Part shown: in pieces, positions 1 to 9,086 of the stretch
Numbering within the stretch: the first letter of the stretch is position 1
How the letters are laid out: the number at the start of each line of letters is the position of its first letter
NCBI RefSeq assembly: GCF_003501885.1
Contig: NZ_QWFA01000002.1
Coordinates: 47,559-111,558, forward strand
Reading direction: 5' to 3'
DNA from: Streptomyces globisporus
GTDB taxonomy: Bacteria; Actinomycetota; Actinomycetes; Streptomycetales; Streptomycetaceae
DNA: 64,000 bases
Made by a program: the position numbers and the translations under genes
Notes under the pieces: generated by a model
Database searches by the model: none
Seen by the model: the letters and a program-made list of their open reading frames with translations, nothing else
Told to the model about the DNA's origin: nothing

Positions 1-1
1 C

Positions 2-490
2 ACGGCGGCGGGGCTGCCCGCCGGCAGTACGTCGTACTACTTCCGCACGCGATCCGCCCTGATCAGCGCCTGCTACCTCCGCCTGGCCACACTGACGGTC
101 ACCGACGTGGACCGCTGGGAGGCTCGGCACGGCATCCCGGACCCGGACTCCGCCGCCGAGGCCCTGGCCGCGCTGCTGCACCACTGGCTGACCACGGGAC
201 GTGACCGCCAACTGGCCCGCTTCGAGCTCAGCCTGGAGGCGACCCGCCGCCCGGAACTCCGCGCCGACCTGGAAACCGCCGGCCGCGCCGCACGCGCCAG
301 GGCCGCCACGCTGCTGGCGTCGCTCGGCGCCCCCGATCCGGATCAGGCGGCGGACCTGCTCGTCGCCTGGACCGACGGCCTGCTGTACGACCGCATCGCC
401 GGCGCCCCGGCCGCGAGCCGCCCGGCACCGGACCCGGCCGAACTGACGCTGGTCGTACAGCGGATGCTCACCGCTCTGCTCGCCCCCTGA
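2..490 (+). CDS. TetR/AcrR family regulator, 5' end outside window
   Basis: The reading frame is open from the window edge and ends in TGA at 488-490, so the N-terminus is missing. The first visible residues, AAGLPAGSTSYYFRTRSAL, are the recognition helix and following tyrosine-rich stretch of a TetR-type helix-turn-helix. The remaining roughly 140 residues are the alpha-helical ligand-binding and dimerisation part, rich in Ala, Leu and Arg. Such proteins normally bind a palindromic operator near their own gene and release it on binding a small ligand. The target is not visible here. It converges with the penicillin-binding protein gene. Family assignment is firm; the ligand is unknown. Confidence 0.85.
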   Translation, partial: TAAGLPAGSTSYYFRTRSALISACYLRLATLTVTDVDRWEARHGIPDPDSAAEALAALLHHWLTTGRDRQLARFELSLEATRRPELRADLETAGRAARARAATLLASLGAPDPDQAADLLVAWTDGLLYDRIAGAPAASRPAPDPAELTLVVQRMLTALLAP

Positions 491-540
491 GGGCACAAGA
501 ACGCGGGCCGGGGTGGTCACCCGCGCAGGCGGGGTGGGCC

Positions 541-577
541 CACGCCGGACGGGCTGGGTGGCACGCCGGACGGGCTG
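541..577. repeat. two copies of a 16-bp direct repeat in a convergent gap
   Basis: CACGCCGGACGGGCTG occurs at 541-556 and again at 562-577, between the converging stops of the TetR gene and the penicillin-binding protein gene. A weak 6-bp stem (502-507 with 520-525) lies just upstream and could help termination. The repeat resembles the short GC-rich units common between Streptomyces genes. Confidence 0.6.
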
Positions 578-590
578 AGGTTGGTGCTCC

Positions 591-2075
591 CTAGTCCCCC
601 AGCACCGCCTGCATCACGCTCTTCGCGATCGGAGCGCCCAGGCGGCCGCCCGAGATGTCCGAGCGGGAGATGTCCATGTCCGTCGGGTCGATGAACACGG
701 CGACCGCGACCGAGCGGCCGTCGTCCTTCTTGCCGTAGCTGACGAACCAGCCGTACGGGACCTCGTCGCGGACGTTCACACCGCGCTGGGCGGTGCCCGT
801 CTTGCCGCCGACCGTCACACCGTCGATCAGGGCGCGCTGGGCGCTGCCCTCCTTCGCGGTGTGCTCCATCATCTCCTGGACCTTCTTCGCCGTCTCCGGC
901 GAGACGGCCTGGCTCATCTCCGTCGGCTCGTTCTTCTCCAGCGTGGAGAGGTCCGGGCCGCGCAGCTCGTCGACGATGAACGGCTGCATCAGCTTGCCGT
1001 CGTTGGCGAGGGCCGCCGTGACCATCGCCATCTGCATCGGGGTGCTGGTCAGGCTGCCCTGGCCCATGCCGGTGAGGGCCGTGCCGGGCTTGTCGAGCTT
1101 CGGCGGGTAGAGGCTCTTCGTGGCGAGCATGTCGCCGAACTCCTCCGCGTACACGTCCTCGTTGAAGCCGAACTTCTCCGCCGTCTCCCGCATCCGGTCC
1201 TCGCCCAGCTCGGCGGCCGCGTCGAGGAAGACGTTGTTGCAGGAGTACTGCATGGCGGTCTTCATCGACGCCTTGCTGCACACGGCGTCACCCGCCTCAC
1301 TGCCGATCCTGTTCGTGGAGAGCGGCAGCGGGTACGGCGATACGGCGTCCGTCCGGGCGTCCACGTCGGTGACCACGCCGTGCTCCAGCGCCGCCGCGGC
1401 CGTGAGGATCTTGAAGGTGGAGCCGGGCGGGTAGGTCTCGCGCAGCGGGCGGTTGGCCAGCGGCTTGTCCTTCTTCTTCTCCAGCGCGGTGAAGCGGTCG
1501 CTCTCCTTGAACGAGATGCCGGCGAAGACCTCAGGGTCGTACGAGGGGGTGGAGACCAGGGCCAGAACCTTGCCGGTGCTCGGGTCCAGGGCGACGACCG
1601 CACCCCGGGCGCCCAGGTCGGTCAGCCCCTTGTAGCCGGCCTTCTGCGCCTTGGCGTCGATCGTGGTGATCACGTCGCCGCCGCGCCGGGGCTGGCCGGT
1701 CAAGACGTCCTTGGCGTGCCGGAAGGCGAACCGGTCGTCCTGGCCGCTGAGGACGCTGTCGTAGGTCCGCTCCAGCAGCGAGGTGCCCCGGGACTGCGAG
1801 GCGTACCCGGTGACGGGCGCGTACATCGCCCCGTCCTTGTTGGTCCGGCGGAACGCGTAGTCCCGGCTGTCGGTCTCCTTCGAGCCGGTGATCGCCTTGC
1901 CGCCGACGATGATGTCGCCGCGCGGGGTGGAGAACCGCTCGAACCGGACCCGGGCGTTGTGCTCGTTCTGGGCCAGCTCCTGGCGGTCGACGTGCTGGAG
2001 CCAGTTCGCCCGCAGCAGCAGGGCCAGCACCAGCAGCCCGCAGAAGATGGCTATGTGCCGCAACGGCCTGTTCAT
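591..2075 (-). CDS. class B penicillin-binding protein (peptidoglycan D,D-transpeptidase)
   Basis: A protein of about 494 residues with one N-terminal membrane anchor (IAIFCGLLVLALLLRANWL), a dimerisation/linker region and a C-terminal transpeptidase domain. All three active-site motifs are present: STFK (nucleophile serine) in PPGSTFKIL, SCN in QYSCNNVF, and KTG in GGKTGTA. It cross-links peptidoglycan stem peptides outside the membrane and is the target of beta-lactams. The ATG at 2075 is preferred over the GTG four codons upstream because GGGGAGTG sits just before it. There is no FtsW/RodA partner or cell-division cluster alongside, so it looks like one of the extra elongation/sporulation PBPs that streptomycetes carry. 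Exact role not determinable. Confidence 0.93.
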   Translation of the reverse strand: MNRPLRHIAIFCGLLVLALLLRANWLQHVDRQELAQNEHNARVRFERFSTPRGDIIVGGKAITGSKETDSRDYAFRRTNKDGAMYAPVTGYASQSRGTSLLERTYDSVLSGQDDRFAFRHAKDVLTGQPRRGGDVITTIDAKAQKAGYKGLTDLGARGAVVALDPSTGKVLALVSTPSYDPEVFAGISFKESDRFTALEKKKDKPLANRPLRETYPPGSTFKILTAAAALEHGVVTDVDARTDAVSPYPLPLSTNRIGSEAGDAVCSKASMKTAMQYSCNNVFLDAAAELGEDRMRETAEKFGFNEDVYAEEFGDMLATKSLYPPKLDKPGTALTGMGQGSLTSTPMQMAMVTAALANDGKLMQPFIVDELRGPDLSTLEKNEPTEMSQAVSPETAKKVQEMMEHTAKEGSAQRALIDGVTVGGKTGTAQRGVNVRDEVPYGWFVSYGKKDDGRSVAVAVFIDPTDMDISRSDISGGRLGAPIAKSVMQAVLGD

Positions 2076-2183
2076 TCCACTCCCCACCCGGGCGGGCCTC
2101 CGGCCCGCGTATAGCGATCCCCGGTGAATAAGGATGCCCTGTACGCGGGCACGGTTGCACCGGCGGCCCCGGAGGGCTCCTCC

Positions 2184-3029
2184 TCACAGGTACGCGGCGT
2201 ACGCGTCCAGGGTCCGCAGCACCTCCGGTTCGTCCGCCGGGGGCAGCTGGAGCACGACCTCCTCGATGCCCAGCTCCGCGTAGTGGGCGAGCTTCCCGGG
2301 GCTCGGCCGCACCGCGTACGGCACCACCTGGAGGTCCTTCGGGTCGCGCCCGGCCTCCTCCCAGGCCGCCCGCAGCTTCGGCAGGGAGTCGGTGAGCCCC
2401 CCGCCGCCGATGGGCAGCCAGCCGTCCGCGTACTCCGCGATGTGCGCGAACAGCTTCGGGCCCGCCCCGCCGCCGATCAGCGTGCGCGGGCCGTTGACCG
2501 GGCCGCGGGGCCGCCGGAACGGCTTCGGGTGCGCCTCGCTCGCCTGCACCGACCCGAAGGCGCCCTCGTACCCGGTCGGCTCGTCCGCCCACAGGGCCCG
2601 CATCAGCGCCATCCGGTCCCGGACCCGGTCCCGGCGCGTCGGCCACTCCACCCCGTGGTCGGCGGCCTCCTCGACGTTCCAGCCGTAGCCGACGCCGAGC
2701 GTGAACCGGCCGCCGGACAGGTGGTCCAGGGTGGCCGCCTGCTTGGCCAGGTCGATCGGGTCGTGCTGGGCGACCAGCGTGATGCCGGTGCCCAGGGTCA
2801 GGCGCTCGGTGACGGCGGCTGCCTGGCCGAGGGCGACGAACGGGTCCAGAATCCGGCCGTACTCGCGGGGCAGCTCGCCGCCCATCGGGTACGGCGTGCG
2901 GCGGCTGACCGGAATGTGCGTGTGCTCGGGCAGATACAGCCCGCCGAACCCCCGCTGCTCCAGCTCGCGGGCGAGCCCGACCGGGGTCACCGTCTCGTCG
3001 GTGAGGAAGATCGTGGTGGAAATCCGCAT
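2184..3029 (-). CDS. LLM-class F420-dependent oxidoreductase
   Basis: A 281-residue luciferase-like (alpha/beta)8 barrel protein. The family signatures are GFGGLYLPEHTHIP near the N-terminus, LGTGITLVAQHDPIDLAKQ, TLDHLSGGRFTLGVGYGWN, and IGGGAGPKLFAHIAEYADGW. The pattern fits actinobacterial members that use cofactor F420 rather than FMN; the substrate is unknown. The ATG at 3029 has an optimal CGGAGGTGG ribosome binding site about 6 nt upstream. It diverges from the PHP-domain hydrolase gene, with a 10-bp direct repeat (TACGTCGTCC at 3074-3083 and 3089-3098) in the shared upstream gap. Confidence 0.85.
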   Translation of the reverse strand: MRISTTIFLTDETVTPVGLARELEQRGFGGLYLPEHTHIPVSRRTPYPMGGELPREYGRILDPFVALGQAAAVTERLTLGTGITLVAQHDPIDLAKQAATLDHLSGGRFTLGVGYGWNVEEAADHGVEWPTRRDRVRDRMALMRALWADEPTGYEGAFGSVQASEAHPKPFRRPRGPVNGPRTLIGGGAGPKLFAHIAEYADGWLPIGGGGLTDSLPKLRAAWEEAGRDPKDLQVVPYAVRPSPGKLAHYAELGIEEVVLQLPPADEPEVLRTLDAYAAYL

Positions 3030-3152
3030 CGAAGCCACCTCCGTGGTCGTCGTCGTTCCGTAGGGCGTCTTGTTACGTCGTCCTTCTGTACGTCGTCCGT
3101 GCGAAGCGCCAACGTAAGCCGTATGTCGGCGAAATCCGAGACCGTGACGGCC

Positions 3153-4697
3153 ATGAACACCGCCCTGAACCGGCGCGGCCTCCTCGCCGCGACCGCCGCC
3201 ACCGGCCTGACGTTGGCCCCCGTGAACTTCGCCCGAGCCGAGGACCGCCCCGGGCCCGCACCCGACGGCCCCCACCGCACCCGGACCGTGCGCGGGACCC
3301 TGCCCGTCGGATCGCCCGACTACGTGTACCTCCCGGTCGAAGTCCCGCGCGGGGTGGCCGAATTCGCCGTCTCCTACACGTACGGGAAACCGCCTGTCCC
3401 GCCCGGCGCCCAGGGCAACGCGCTCGACATCGGCCTCTTCGACGAACGCGGTACGGACCTGGGCGGGCGCGGCTTCCGGGGCTGGTCCGGCGGGGCGCGC
3501 ACCTCGTTCTTGGTCCGGTCCGACGCCGCGACCCCCGGCTACCTCCCCGGCCCCGTACGCCCCGGCACCTGGCACATCGCCCTGGCCCCCTACACCGTGG
3601 CCCCCGAAGGCCTCCCGTACGAGGTGACCGTCACCCTCCGCTTCGGCGAGGCGGCCCCGGCTCCCGCGCCGGTGTACCCGCCCGAGCGGACCAAGGGGCG
3701 CGGCCGGGCCTGGTACCGGGGCGACTGCCACGTCCACTCCGTCCACTCCGACGGGCGGCGCACCCCGGCCGAGGTGGCCGCCGCCGCGCGGGCCGCCGGG
3801 CTCGACTTCATCAACAGCAGCGAGCACAACACCAGCTCCGCGCACGCCGCGTGGGAAGGGCTGTGGGGCGACGACCTGCTGATCCTGACCGGCGAGGAGA
3901 TCACCACCCGCAACGGGCACGTCCTGGCCGTCGGCACCGACCCGGGCGTCTTCGTCGACTGGCGCTACCGGGCCCGCGATCACCGCTTCGGCCGGTACGC
4001 GCACCAGGTCCGCCGGGCCGGCGGGCTCGTCGTGCCCGCCCATCCGCACGCCACCTGCATCGGCTGCAACTGGAAGTTCGGCCTCGCGGAGGCGGACGCG
4101 GTCGAGGTGTGGAACGGGCCCTGGACCCCGGACGACGAGGTCGCCCTCGCCGAGTGGGACAACGCGCTGGTGGCCTCCGTACGGAACGCGGACGACGGGC
4201 CGGGGCGCTGGCTTCCCGCGATGGGCAACAGCGACGCCCACCGCGAGCCGGACCGGTTGGGCCACCCGCAGACCGTCGTCCTGGCCGAGTCGCTGTCGCG
4301 GCGGGCCGTCCTCGCGGGCATCCGGGCGGGCCGCTCCTACCTCGCCGAGTCCGCCGCCCTGACCCTCTCCTTCGCAGCGACGGACGGGCGCGGCCGGCAC
4401 GCGGGCATCGGCGAGCGGCTGCGGGCGGCGGCCGACGCCCCCGTGACCCTACGGCTGGAGGTGTCGGGTGCGGCCGCAGACTGCACGGTGCGCCTGGTCA
4501 CCGACCAGGGGGTCCTGCTGACCACCCCGCTGCCCTCGGCGGGCGCGGGCGTGGTGGAGTGGCGTACGACTCCCGCCCACGCCGCGTACGTGCGGGCCGA
4601 GGTCCGGCACGCACCGGCCGTTCCCGGACTGCCGGGCGCGTTCGCGGCGCTCACCAACCCGGTCTTCCTCGACGCGGAGGCCGGTACGTCGGGCTGA
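3153..4697 (+). CDS. exported PHP-domain metal-dependent hydrolase (CehA/McbA family)
   Basis: About 514 residues. The N-terminus MNTALNRRGLLAATAATG carries a twin-arginine signal, so the folded protein is exported by Tat. After a beta-rich domain of about 180 residues comes a PHP phosphoesterase domain with the expected metal ligands: DCHVHSVHSDG (HxH), SSEHNT, GEEITTRNGH, VVPAHPH and GNSDAH. CehA/McbA relatives hydrolyse esters or phosphoesters, including carbaryl; the natural substrate here is unknown. An in-frame ATG at 3123 would add ten residues before the signal; I prefer 3153 because the Tat motif then lies close to the start. Confidence 0.88.
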   Translation: MNTALNRRGLLAATAATGLTLAPVNFARAEDRPGPAPDGPHRTRTVRGTLPVGSPDYVYLPVEVPRGVAEFAVSYTYGKPPVPPGAQGNALDIGLFDERGTDLGGRGFRGWSGGARTSFLVRSDAATPGYLPGPVRPGTWHIALAPYTVAPEGLPYEVTVTLRFGEAAPAPAPVYPPERTKGRGRAWYRGDCHVHSVHSDGRRTPAEVAAAARAAGLDFINSSEHNTSSAHAAWEGLWGDDLLILTGEEITTRNGHVLAVGTDPGVFVDWRYRARDHRFGRYAHQVRRAGGLVVPAHPHATCIGCNWKFGLAEADAVEVWNGPWTPDDEVALAEWDNALVASVRNADDGPGRWLPAMGNSDAHREPDRLGHPQTVVLAESLSRRAVLAGIRAGRSYLAESAALTLSFAATDGRGRHAGIGERLRAAADAPVTLRLEVSGAAADCTVRLVTDQGVLLTTPLPSAGAGVVEWRTTPAHAAYVRAEVRHAPAVPGLPGAFAALTNPVFLDAEAGTSG

Positions 4698-4765
4698 GAA
4701 GCGGGAAGGGACGAAGCACGCTCGGCGGAAAGGCCGGGCGAAAAGCCGGGCGGAGAGGAGCGGGC

Positions 4766-5230
4766 ATGGGACCGGGGCTGGGGTACTTCCTGCTGCCGGC
4801 GGGCGGCGCGCTGAGCCTGACCGGGGTGATCACCGGCAACGGCACGCTGATCAGCCTGAGCTGGATCATGTGGGTGCTCGGGATCCTGCTGATCCTGGGC
4901 AACCGGTACCGCCGCCCCGCCGATCCGCGCGCGCTGGCGGTCGCGGCCGCCGCCGGGGACGCGCGGGCGGTACGGGGGCTGCGGACGCTCGCCCTCACCG
5001 CGCGGGCCGAGGGGCGTCCCGACACGGCCGAGCGGCTGCTGCGGCAGGCGGTGAAGGCCGGTGACGTGGAGTCGATGTGGGAGCTGGGCCGCCTGGTCGA
5101 GCAGCGCGAGGGGCTGGCGGCGGCGGAGCCGTGGTTCCGGATGGCGGCGGAGCGCGGGCACGCGGTGGCCAAGCGGCTGTTCCGCCCCGGCGGCGCACTG
5201 CACCCGGACGGGGCGGACCCGGCTCCGTGA
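4766..5230 (+). CDS. small membrane protein with Sel1-like repeats
   Basis: A 154-residue protein starting at ATG 4766 behind GGAGAGGAGCGGGC. Two hydrophobic segments (about residues 5-22 and 30-46) are followed by a cytoplasmic alpha-helical region with two to three degenerate Sel1/TPR-like units, for example AEGRPDTAERLLRQAVKAGDVESMWELG and AEPWFRMAAERGHAVAKRLF. Sel1 repeats mediate protein-protein contacts. It lies 68 bp after the PHP hydrolase gene in the same direction and may be cotranscribed. Function unknown. Confidence 0.75.
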   Translation: MGPGLGYFLLPAGGALSLTGVITGNGTLISLSWIMWVLGILLILGNRYRRPADPRALAVAAAAGDARAVRGLRTLALTARAEGRPDTAERLLRQAVKAGDVESMWELGRLVEQREGLAAAEPWFRMAAERGHAVAKRLFRPGGALHPDGADPAP

Positions 5231-5278
5231 GGACACCGCCTCGGGCTGTGGGGTCCGCGCCCGCGCGAGCGGTTTCCG

Positions 5279-8173
5279 TTACGCCAGTCCCAGCGCCGAC
5301 CTCGTCAGGAACGCCAGCCGGGCCGTCTTCTCCGGCTTCCGGATCTCCGGACCCAGCTCGAACCCGATCCGGACCATCCGGGCGATCGCCTTCTCGTTAC
5401 GGGCGTCGGGCTCCACGATGACCCGCAGGTGGGCCGGGTCGCTGAAGACGTAGGCGATGAACACGGTGAGCAGGGCCTCCGTGTACCCCCGCACCGCGCC
5501 TTCGCCCTCGGCGGGCGCGATCAGCAGGTGGACGCCGAAGTCCCCGGGCTGGACGTCGTAGCACTCGCCGACCGGGTCGGCGTCCGGCTCGTACGTCTGG
5601 AAGAGCGCAGCCGGGACCCCGTCGCGCAGTGCGAGGAAGGCGTGGTGCGTGGGGAGCGAGTCCACGAACTCGTAGATCTCGCGCACCTGTTCACGGGTGT
5701 GGTCGGCCATGCCCCAGAAGCGGGCCCGCTCCTCGGTGACCCAGCCGTGCAGCAGCTCGGCGTCGGCCGCCGGGTCGACCGGGACGAGACGGACGGTGCC
5801 GAAGCCCTCGACCTTCTGCTCGTGGACGGCCGGGCGGAGGGCGGGCGCGACGGGTTCGGCGACGGTCATGGCGGGGGTCTCCTCGGGGCGGTGCGTCGTG
5901 CGGTGGGGCGTCGTGCGGTGCAGCAGGTTCCAGTCCGTGACGACCGGGGCGAGCCCGCCCCGTACCCACAGGGGCGTCTGGTCGCGGTGGTGGGCGGATC
6001 CGGGGATTCCGGACGCGCCGAAGGGGACCGCCCACCGGCTGTCCTCGCGGCGGGCCAGGTCCCAGACGTAGCGGGCGGCCGGGCCCCGGGCGAACAGGTC
6101 GGTGACGCCGGGGACGCTGGAGGTGGACAGCACGCAGTCGTGGTCGCCCGCGACCCCCGGCCGGATCGCCTCCGCGTCGGAGCTGTCGGGTGCGAGGTCC
6201 GGCAGGGCCTGCCAGGGGGAGAGCCGGTGCAGCTCGCCCCACGGGGCGGGCGGGGTCTCCTCGGCCGCCGCCGCGACGGCCTCGGCCGAGGCCGCGACGA
6301 GCGCCAACCGGTCCTCGTACGGCAGGAGTCCGACGGTGAGCAGGCTCTCCAGGGCGTAGCCGATCCGGGGGACGGCGGCGAGCCAGGGGCGGAAGAGGAC
6401 GGGGTAGGCGGGCGAGCGCCAGGGGTCGTTCTCGCCCGTGACGCGCCGCAGCGCGGGGTGGCCGGCCAACCGGTGGACGACATCGGTGCGCAGGCGGGCG
6501 TAGAGGGTCGCGTCGGTGCTGTCCGCGTCCATGTGGCGGTCCCAGCGCAGCAGCCGGTCCCGGAGGCGTTCGGCGGCGGGGCCGAGCTCGGGGGCCCAGG
6601 CCAGCAGGGACAGCAGTGGGCGGGAGGAGGCGAGGCGGGTGTCGGTGTGGACGGCGGCCTGGGCGTCGGGGGTCCAGTCGGCGCCCGCGCAGAGCAGCTC
6701 CCGTATCCGCCGGGCCCGGTGCGGGGGTGCGAACTCGACGCCGAGCGGGGCGGCGAGGCCGCGCTCGTTGGCCATCACCGCGATCCCGCCGGAGCCGTCG
6801 ACCTCGGTACGGGGCAGGGGGACGGTCTCGCCCTCGCGCCAGGCGTACGCCGGGTCCTCGGCGGGAACGACCCGCAGCCGGTTGGCGTACGGGCGCACCG
6901 GGACGTGTCCGGCGACCCGGTGCAGGGTGGCCCCGGCGGTGTCGGCGGCGAGCACCACGTTGACGGGTTCGACCCAGCGGTCGAGGGCGGTGTCGACGTC
7001 GGCGACCGTACGGGCCCGGAGCAGCGCGGGCAGCACGTGGAAGCCCAGATCGCCGGTGACGCGGGGCGGGTAGCGCAGGCTGATGAAGGTGCCGTCGGCG
7101 GCCGGGGCCACGTCGGGCGCCTCGGCCACGTCGGCCACCTCGCCGCCGGACACGTCCCCGATGATCACCGGGCCCCGGTCCGTCTCGATCACCTCGACCC
7201 GCTCCGGCTCCGCCCCCGCCACCTCGATCGTCTCGGTGTGGGCGTGGGCCCGGTACCAGCCGTCCGGGCCGAGCGCCTCCACCCCGCCGTCCGGGGTGCG
7301 GCGCAACCGCTCCCGGTAGAGGTCCTGGTAGTCGGCCATGGCGTTGGTGATCGCCCAGGCGACATGGCCGGTGTGCCCGAAGTGGGCGATGCCGGGGATG
7401 CCGGGGACCGCGAGGCCGACGACGTCGAACTCGGGGCAGGCCAGCCGGATCTGCTGGTAGACCCCGGGGTCCTCGATGAAGCGGTGCGGGTCGCCCGCGA
7501 CGATCGGCGCTCCGGTGGCGGTGCGGGCGCCGGTGAGCAACCAGCCGTTGCTGCCCGCCGTGCCGGGCCCGTCGGTGGCGAAGAGGGTCATCCGGTCCTC
7601 GCCGAGCCGGCGGGCCACCTCTTCGCGCCAGAGTTTGGTCGGGAACCCCGCGAAGAGGATGTGCGTGGAGAGCCAGACGCCGAGCGGGGTCCAGGGCTCC
7701 CAGCGGCCGGGCGCGAGGCCCACGGCGGCGAACTCGGGTGCCTGCTCGGCCCCTTCGGCGAGACCCGCGTTGACGCCGTCGACGTACGCCGTCACCCAGG
7801 CGGCGGTCTCCGGCGCGAGGCGGTCGAAGCAGCGGCGGGCGGTGTCGGCGATCCGGGCCCGCCGGACGAACCGGTCCCAGTCGACGGCTTCCGCGCCGAG
7901 GTGGGAGGCGCTGGTGCCGAGCACCCGGTGCCGTTCGGTCTCCAGCTGCCAGGCCCGGTCGAGGGCGGTGGCGTGGCCCTGGGAGCGGGCCAGCGCGAGG
8001 GCGTCGGCGGCCCGCAGGTGAGGTATCCCCCAGTCGTCCCGGAAGACTTCGTAGCCCCCGGAACTCTCCCCAGACACCCGGCCCCGTCTCGCGCCGGGCT
8101 GTTCGCCCGGACCCTCGGCCGGCCTCGCGCCAGGTCTCTCGCTGTCGACGTCAGCGGTCATCGCAATGCCCAT
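5279..8173 (-). CDS. penicillin acylase family / siderophore-type GNAT acetyltransferase fusion
   Basis: One uninterrupted frame of about 964 residues. The first 760 are a penicillin-acylase-type Ntn hydrolase: GSNGWLLTG near residue 208 carries the serine that becomes the new N-terminal nucleophile after self-cleavage. The last 197 residues (from MTVAEP, ATG at 5869) are a GNAT domain of the IucB/AlcB siderophore-acetyltransferase type, ending in VEPDARNEKAIARMVRIGFELGPEIRKP. GAGGAGA lies just before that internal ATG, so the acetyltransferase may also be made separately. No signal peptide is visible, unlike classical penicillin acylases. An iron box lies in the promoter region. Inferred role: acyl removal and acyl transfer on a siderophore or its precursor, by analogy with PvdQ. 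The alternative start is ATG 8161. Confidence 0.85.
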   Translation of the reverse strand: MGIAMTADVDSERPGARPAEGPGEQPGARRGRVSGESSGGYEVFRDDWGIPHLRAADALALARSQGHATALDRAWQLETERHRVLGTSASHLGAEAVDWDRFVRRARIADTARRCFDRLAPETAAWVTAYVDGVNAGLAEGAEQAPEFAAVGLAPGRWEPWTPLGVWLSTHILFAGFPTKLWREEVARRLGEDRMTLFATDGPGTAGSNGWLLTGARTATGAPIVAGDPHRFIEDPGVYQQIRLACPEFDVVGLAVPGIPGIAHFGHTGHVAWAITNAMADYQDLYRERLRRTPDGGVEALGPDGWYRAHAHTETIEVAGAEPERVEVIETDRGPVIIGDVSGGEVADVAEAPDVAPAADGTFISLRYPPRVTGDLGFHVLPALLRARTVADVDTALDRWVEPVNVVLAADTAGATLHRVAGHVPVRPYANRLRVVPAEDPAYAWREGETVPLPRTEVDGSGGIAVMANERGLAAPLGVEFAPPHRARRIRELLCAGADWTPDAQAAVHTDTRLASSRPLLSLLAWAPELGPAAERLRDRLLRWDRHMDADSTDATLYARLRTDVVHRLAGHPALRRVTGENDPWRSPAYPVLFRPWLAAVPRIGYALESLLTVGLLPYEDRLALVAASAEAVAAAAEETPPAPWGELHRLSPWQALPDLAPDSSDAEAIRPGVAGDHDCVLSTSSVPGVTDLFARGPAARYVWDLARREDSRWAVPFGASGIPGSAHHRDQTPLWVRGGLAPVVTDWNLLHRTTPHRTTHRPEETPAMTVAEPVAPALRPAVHEQKVEGFGTVRLVPVDPAADAELLHGWVTEERARFWGMADHTREQVREIYEFVDSLPTHHAFLALRDGVPAALFQTYEPDADPVGECYDVQPGDFGVHLLIAPAEGEGAVRGYTEALLTVFIAYVFSDPAHLRVIVEPDARNEKAIARMVRIGFELGPEIRKPEKTARLAFLTRSALGLA

Positions 8174-8216
8174 CCCCTGCTCCCGGTGGTTTTCAGCCAC
8201 TCCCCAGCCCCCGAGA

Positions 8217-8237
8217 TTTAGGTTAGCCTAACCTAAA
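8217..8237. promoter_or_regulatory. iron box (DmdR/IdeR-type operator)
   Basis: TTAGGTTAGCCTAACCTAA at 8218-8236 is a perfect 9-1-9 palindrome, extended by one more pair on each side. It matches the actinobacterial iron-box consensus bound by Fe(II)-loaded DmdR1/IdeR. It sits about 45-50 bp from both divergent start codons (8173 minus, 8288 plus), so one site can repress both genes when iron is sufficient. Confidence 0.95.
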
Positions 8238-8287
8238 GCAACCCTTTGGGCAGTGGGCCCGGGCGGCAGGAGAGGGTGGGGAGCACC

Positions 8288-9016
8288 GTGGGGCATGGCT
8301 GGGAAGGCGTCGTTCTCAAACTGTTCCGGGGACGGGATTTCACGTTCACCGTGACCGGCGCCGAGCAGGTCACCGACCGCTTCCGCCGGGTGCACCTGAC
8401 CGACGGCGGGCTGCTCGCCGCGACCGGCGGGGCGCACCCCACGATGTGGGTGCGGCTCTGGTTCGAGAAGGACGGCAAACCGCATCAGCGCGCCTTCACC
8501 CTGGTCGACCCGGACCCCGAGGCCGGGACCTTCAGTCTGGAATTCGCTCTCCATGAGGGCCCTGCCTGCGACTGGGCGAAAGCGGCCGCGCCGGGCGACA
8601 CGGTCGACGCGACGCTCCAGGGCACCGGTTTCACGCTGCCCGACCCGGCGCCGAAGCGGCTCTTCGTGATCGGTGACGCGGCGGCGCTGCCCGCGATCAA
8701 CTCCCTGCTGGACGCGGTCCCGGCGACCCCGGCGACCATCTGGTTCGAGACCGCGCACGAGGCGGACCGGAAACTGCCGTTCCGCCTCGACGAGGCCCAC
8801 CACACCCTGCACCACGTGGAGCGCCGCGAGGCGGGCGCGCACCTGGTCGCCGAAGTGAAGGCGGCCCTGCCGGAACTGCTGGGCGCCGACCACTCGGACG
8901 CGTACGTCTGGGTCGCCTGCGACACGGCGACGACCCGGACCCTGTCGACGTACCTCCGCAAGGAGCTGGGCCTGCCCAAGGACCGGGTGAACGCGCTGGG
9001 TTACTGGCGGCCGTAA
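8288..9016 (+). CDS. siderophore-interacting protein (flavin-dependent ferric-siderophore reductase)
   Basis: A 242-residue protein of the SIP family. The N-terminal half is a flavin-binding beta barrel (HQRAFTLVDPDPEAGTFSLEF, with the RxFT-type FAD motif). The C-terminal half is an NAD(P)H-binding domain (RLFVIGDAAALPAINSLLD, AYVWVACDTATTRTLSTYLRKELGL). These cytoplasmic enzymes reduce ferric siderophores to release iron. I start it at GTG 8288 because GGGGAGCACC precedes it; the upstream in-frame GTG at 8246 would add 14 unrelated residues. Iron regulation follows from the box at 8217-8237. Confidence 0.92.
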   Translation: MGHGWEGVVLKLFRGRDFTFTVTGAEQVTDRFRRVHLTDGGLLAATGGAHPTMWVRLWFEKDGKPHQRAFTLVDPDPEAGTFSLEFALHEGPACDWAKAAAPGDTVDATLQGTGFTLPDPAPKRLFVIGDAAALPAINSLLDAVPATPATIWFETAHEADRKLPFRLDEAHHTLHHVERREAGAHLVAEVKAALPELLGADHSDAYVWVACDTATTRTLSTYLRKELGLPKDRVNALGYWRP

Positions 9017-9036
9017 ACACCCGAGAAGGCCACCAC

Positions 9037-9070
9037 GAAGGGCCCCGGCGAGAAGTACGCCGGGGCCTTC
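9037..9070. terminator. bidirectional hairpin terminator
   Basis: GGCCCCGGCG (9041-9050) pairs perfectly with CGCCGGGGCC (9058-9067) around a 7-nt loop, and the stem continues through one bulge to GAAGG/CTTC. It lies between the converging stops of the siderophore-interacting protein gene and the permease gene. Confidence 0.8.
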
Positions 9071-9086
9071 ACGCGTTGCCCGGACC

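Noticed and set aside
2124..4697. A single long frame of 857 codons over the oxidoreductase and PHP hydrolase
   Set aside because: Its first third is antisense to a well-conserved LLM oxidoreductase with its own ribosome binding site. The Tat signal and family homology begin only at 3123-3153.
5429..8221. 930-codon plus-strand frame opposite the acylase fusion
   Set aside because: Composition is Gly/Arg/Val-rich with no domain, typical of an antisense shadow in high-GC DNA; the minus strand carries catalytic motifs.
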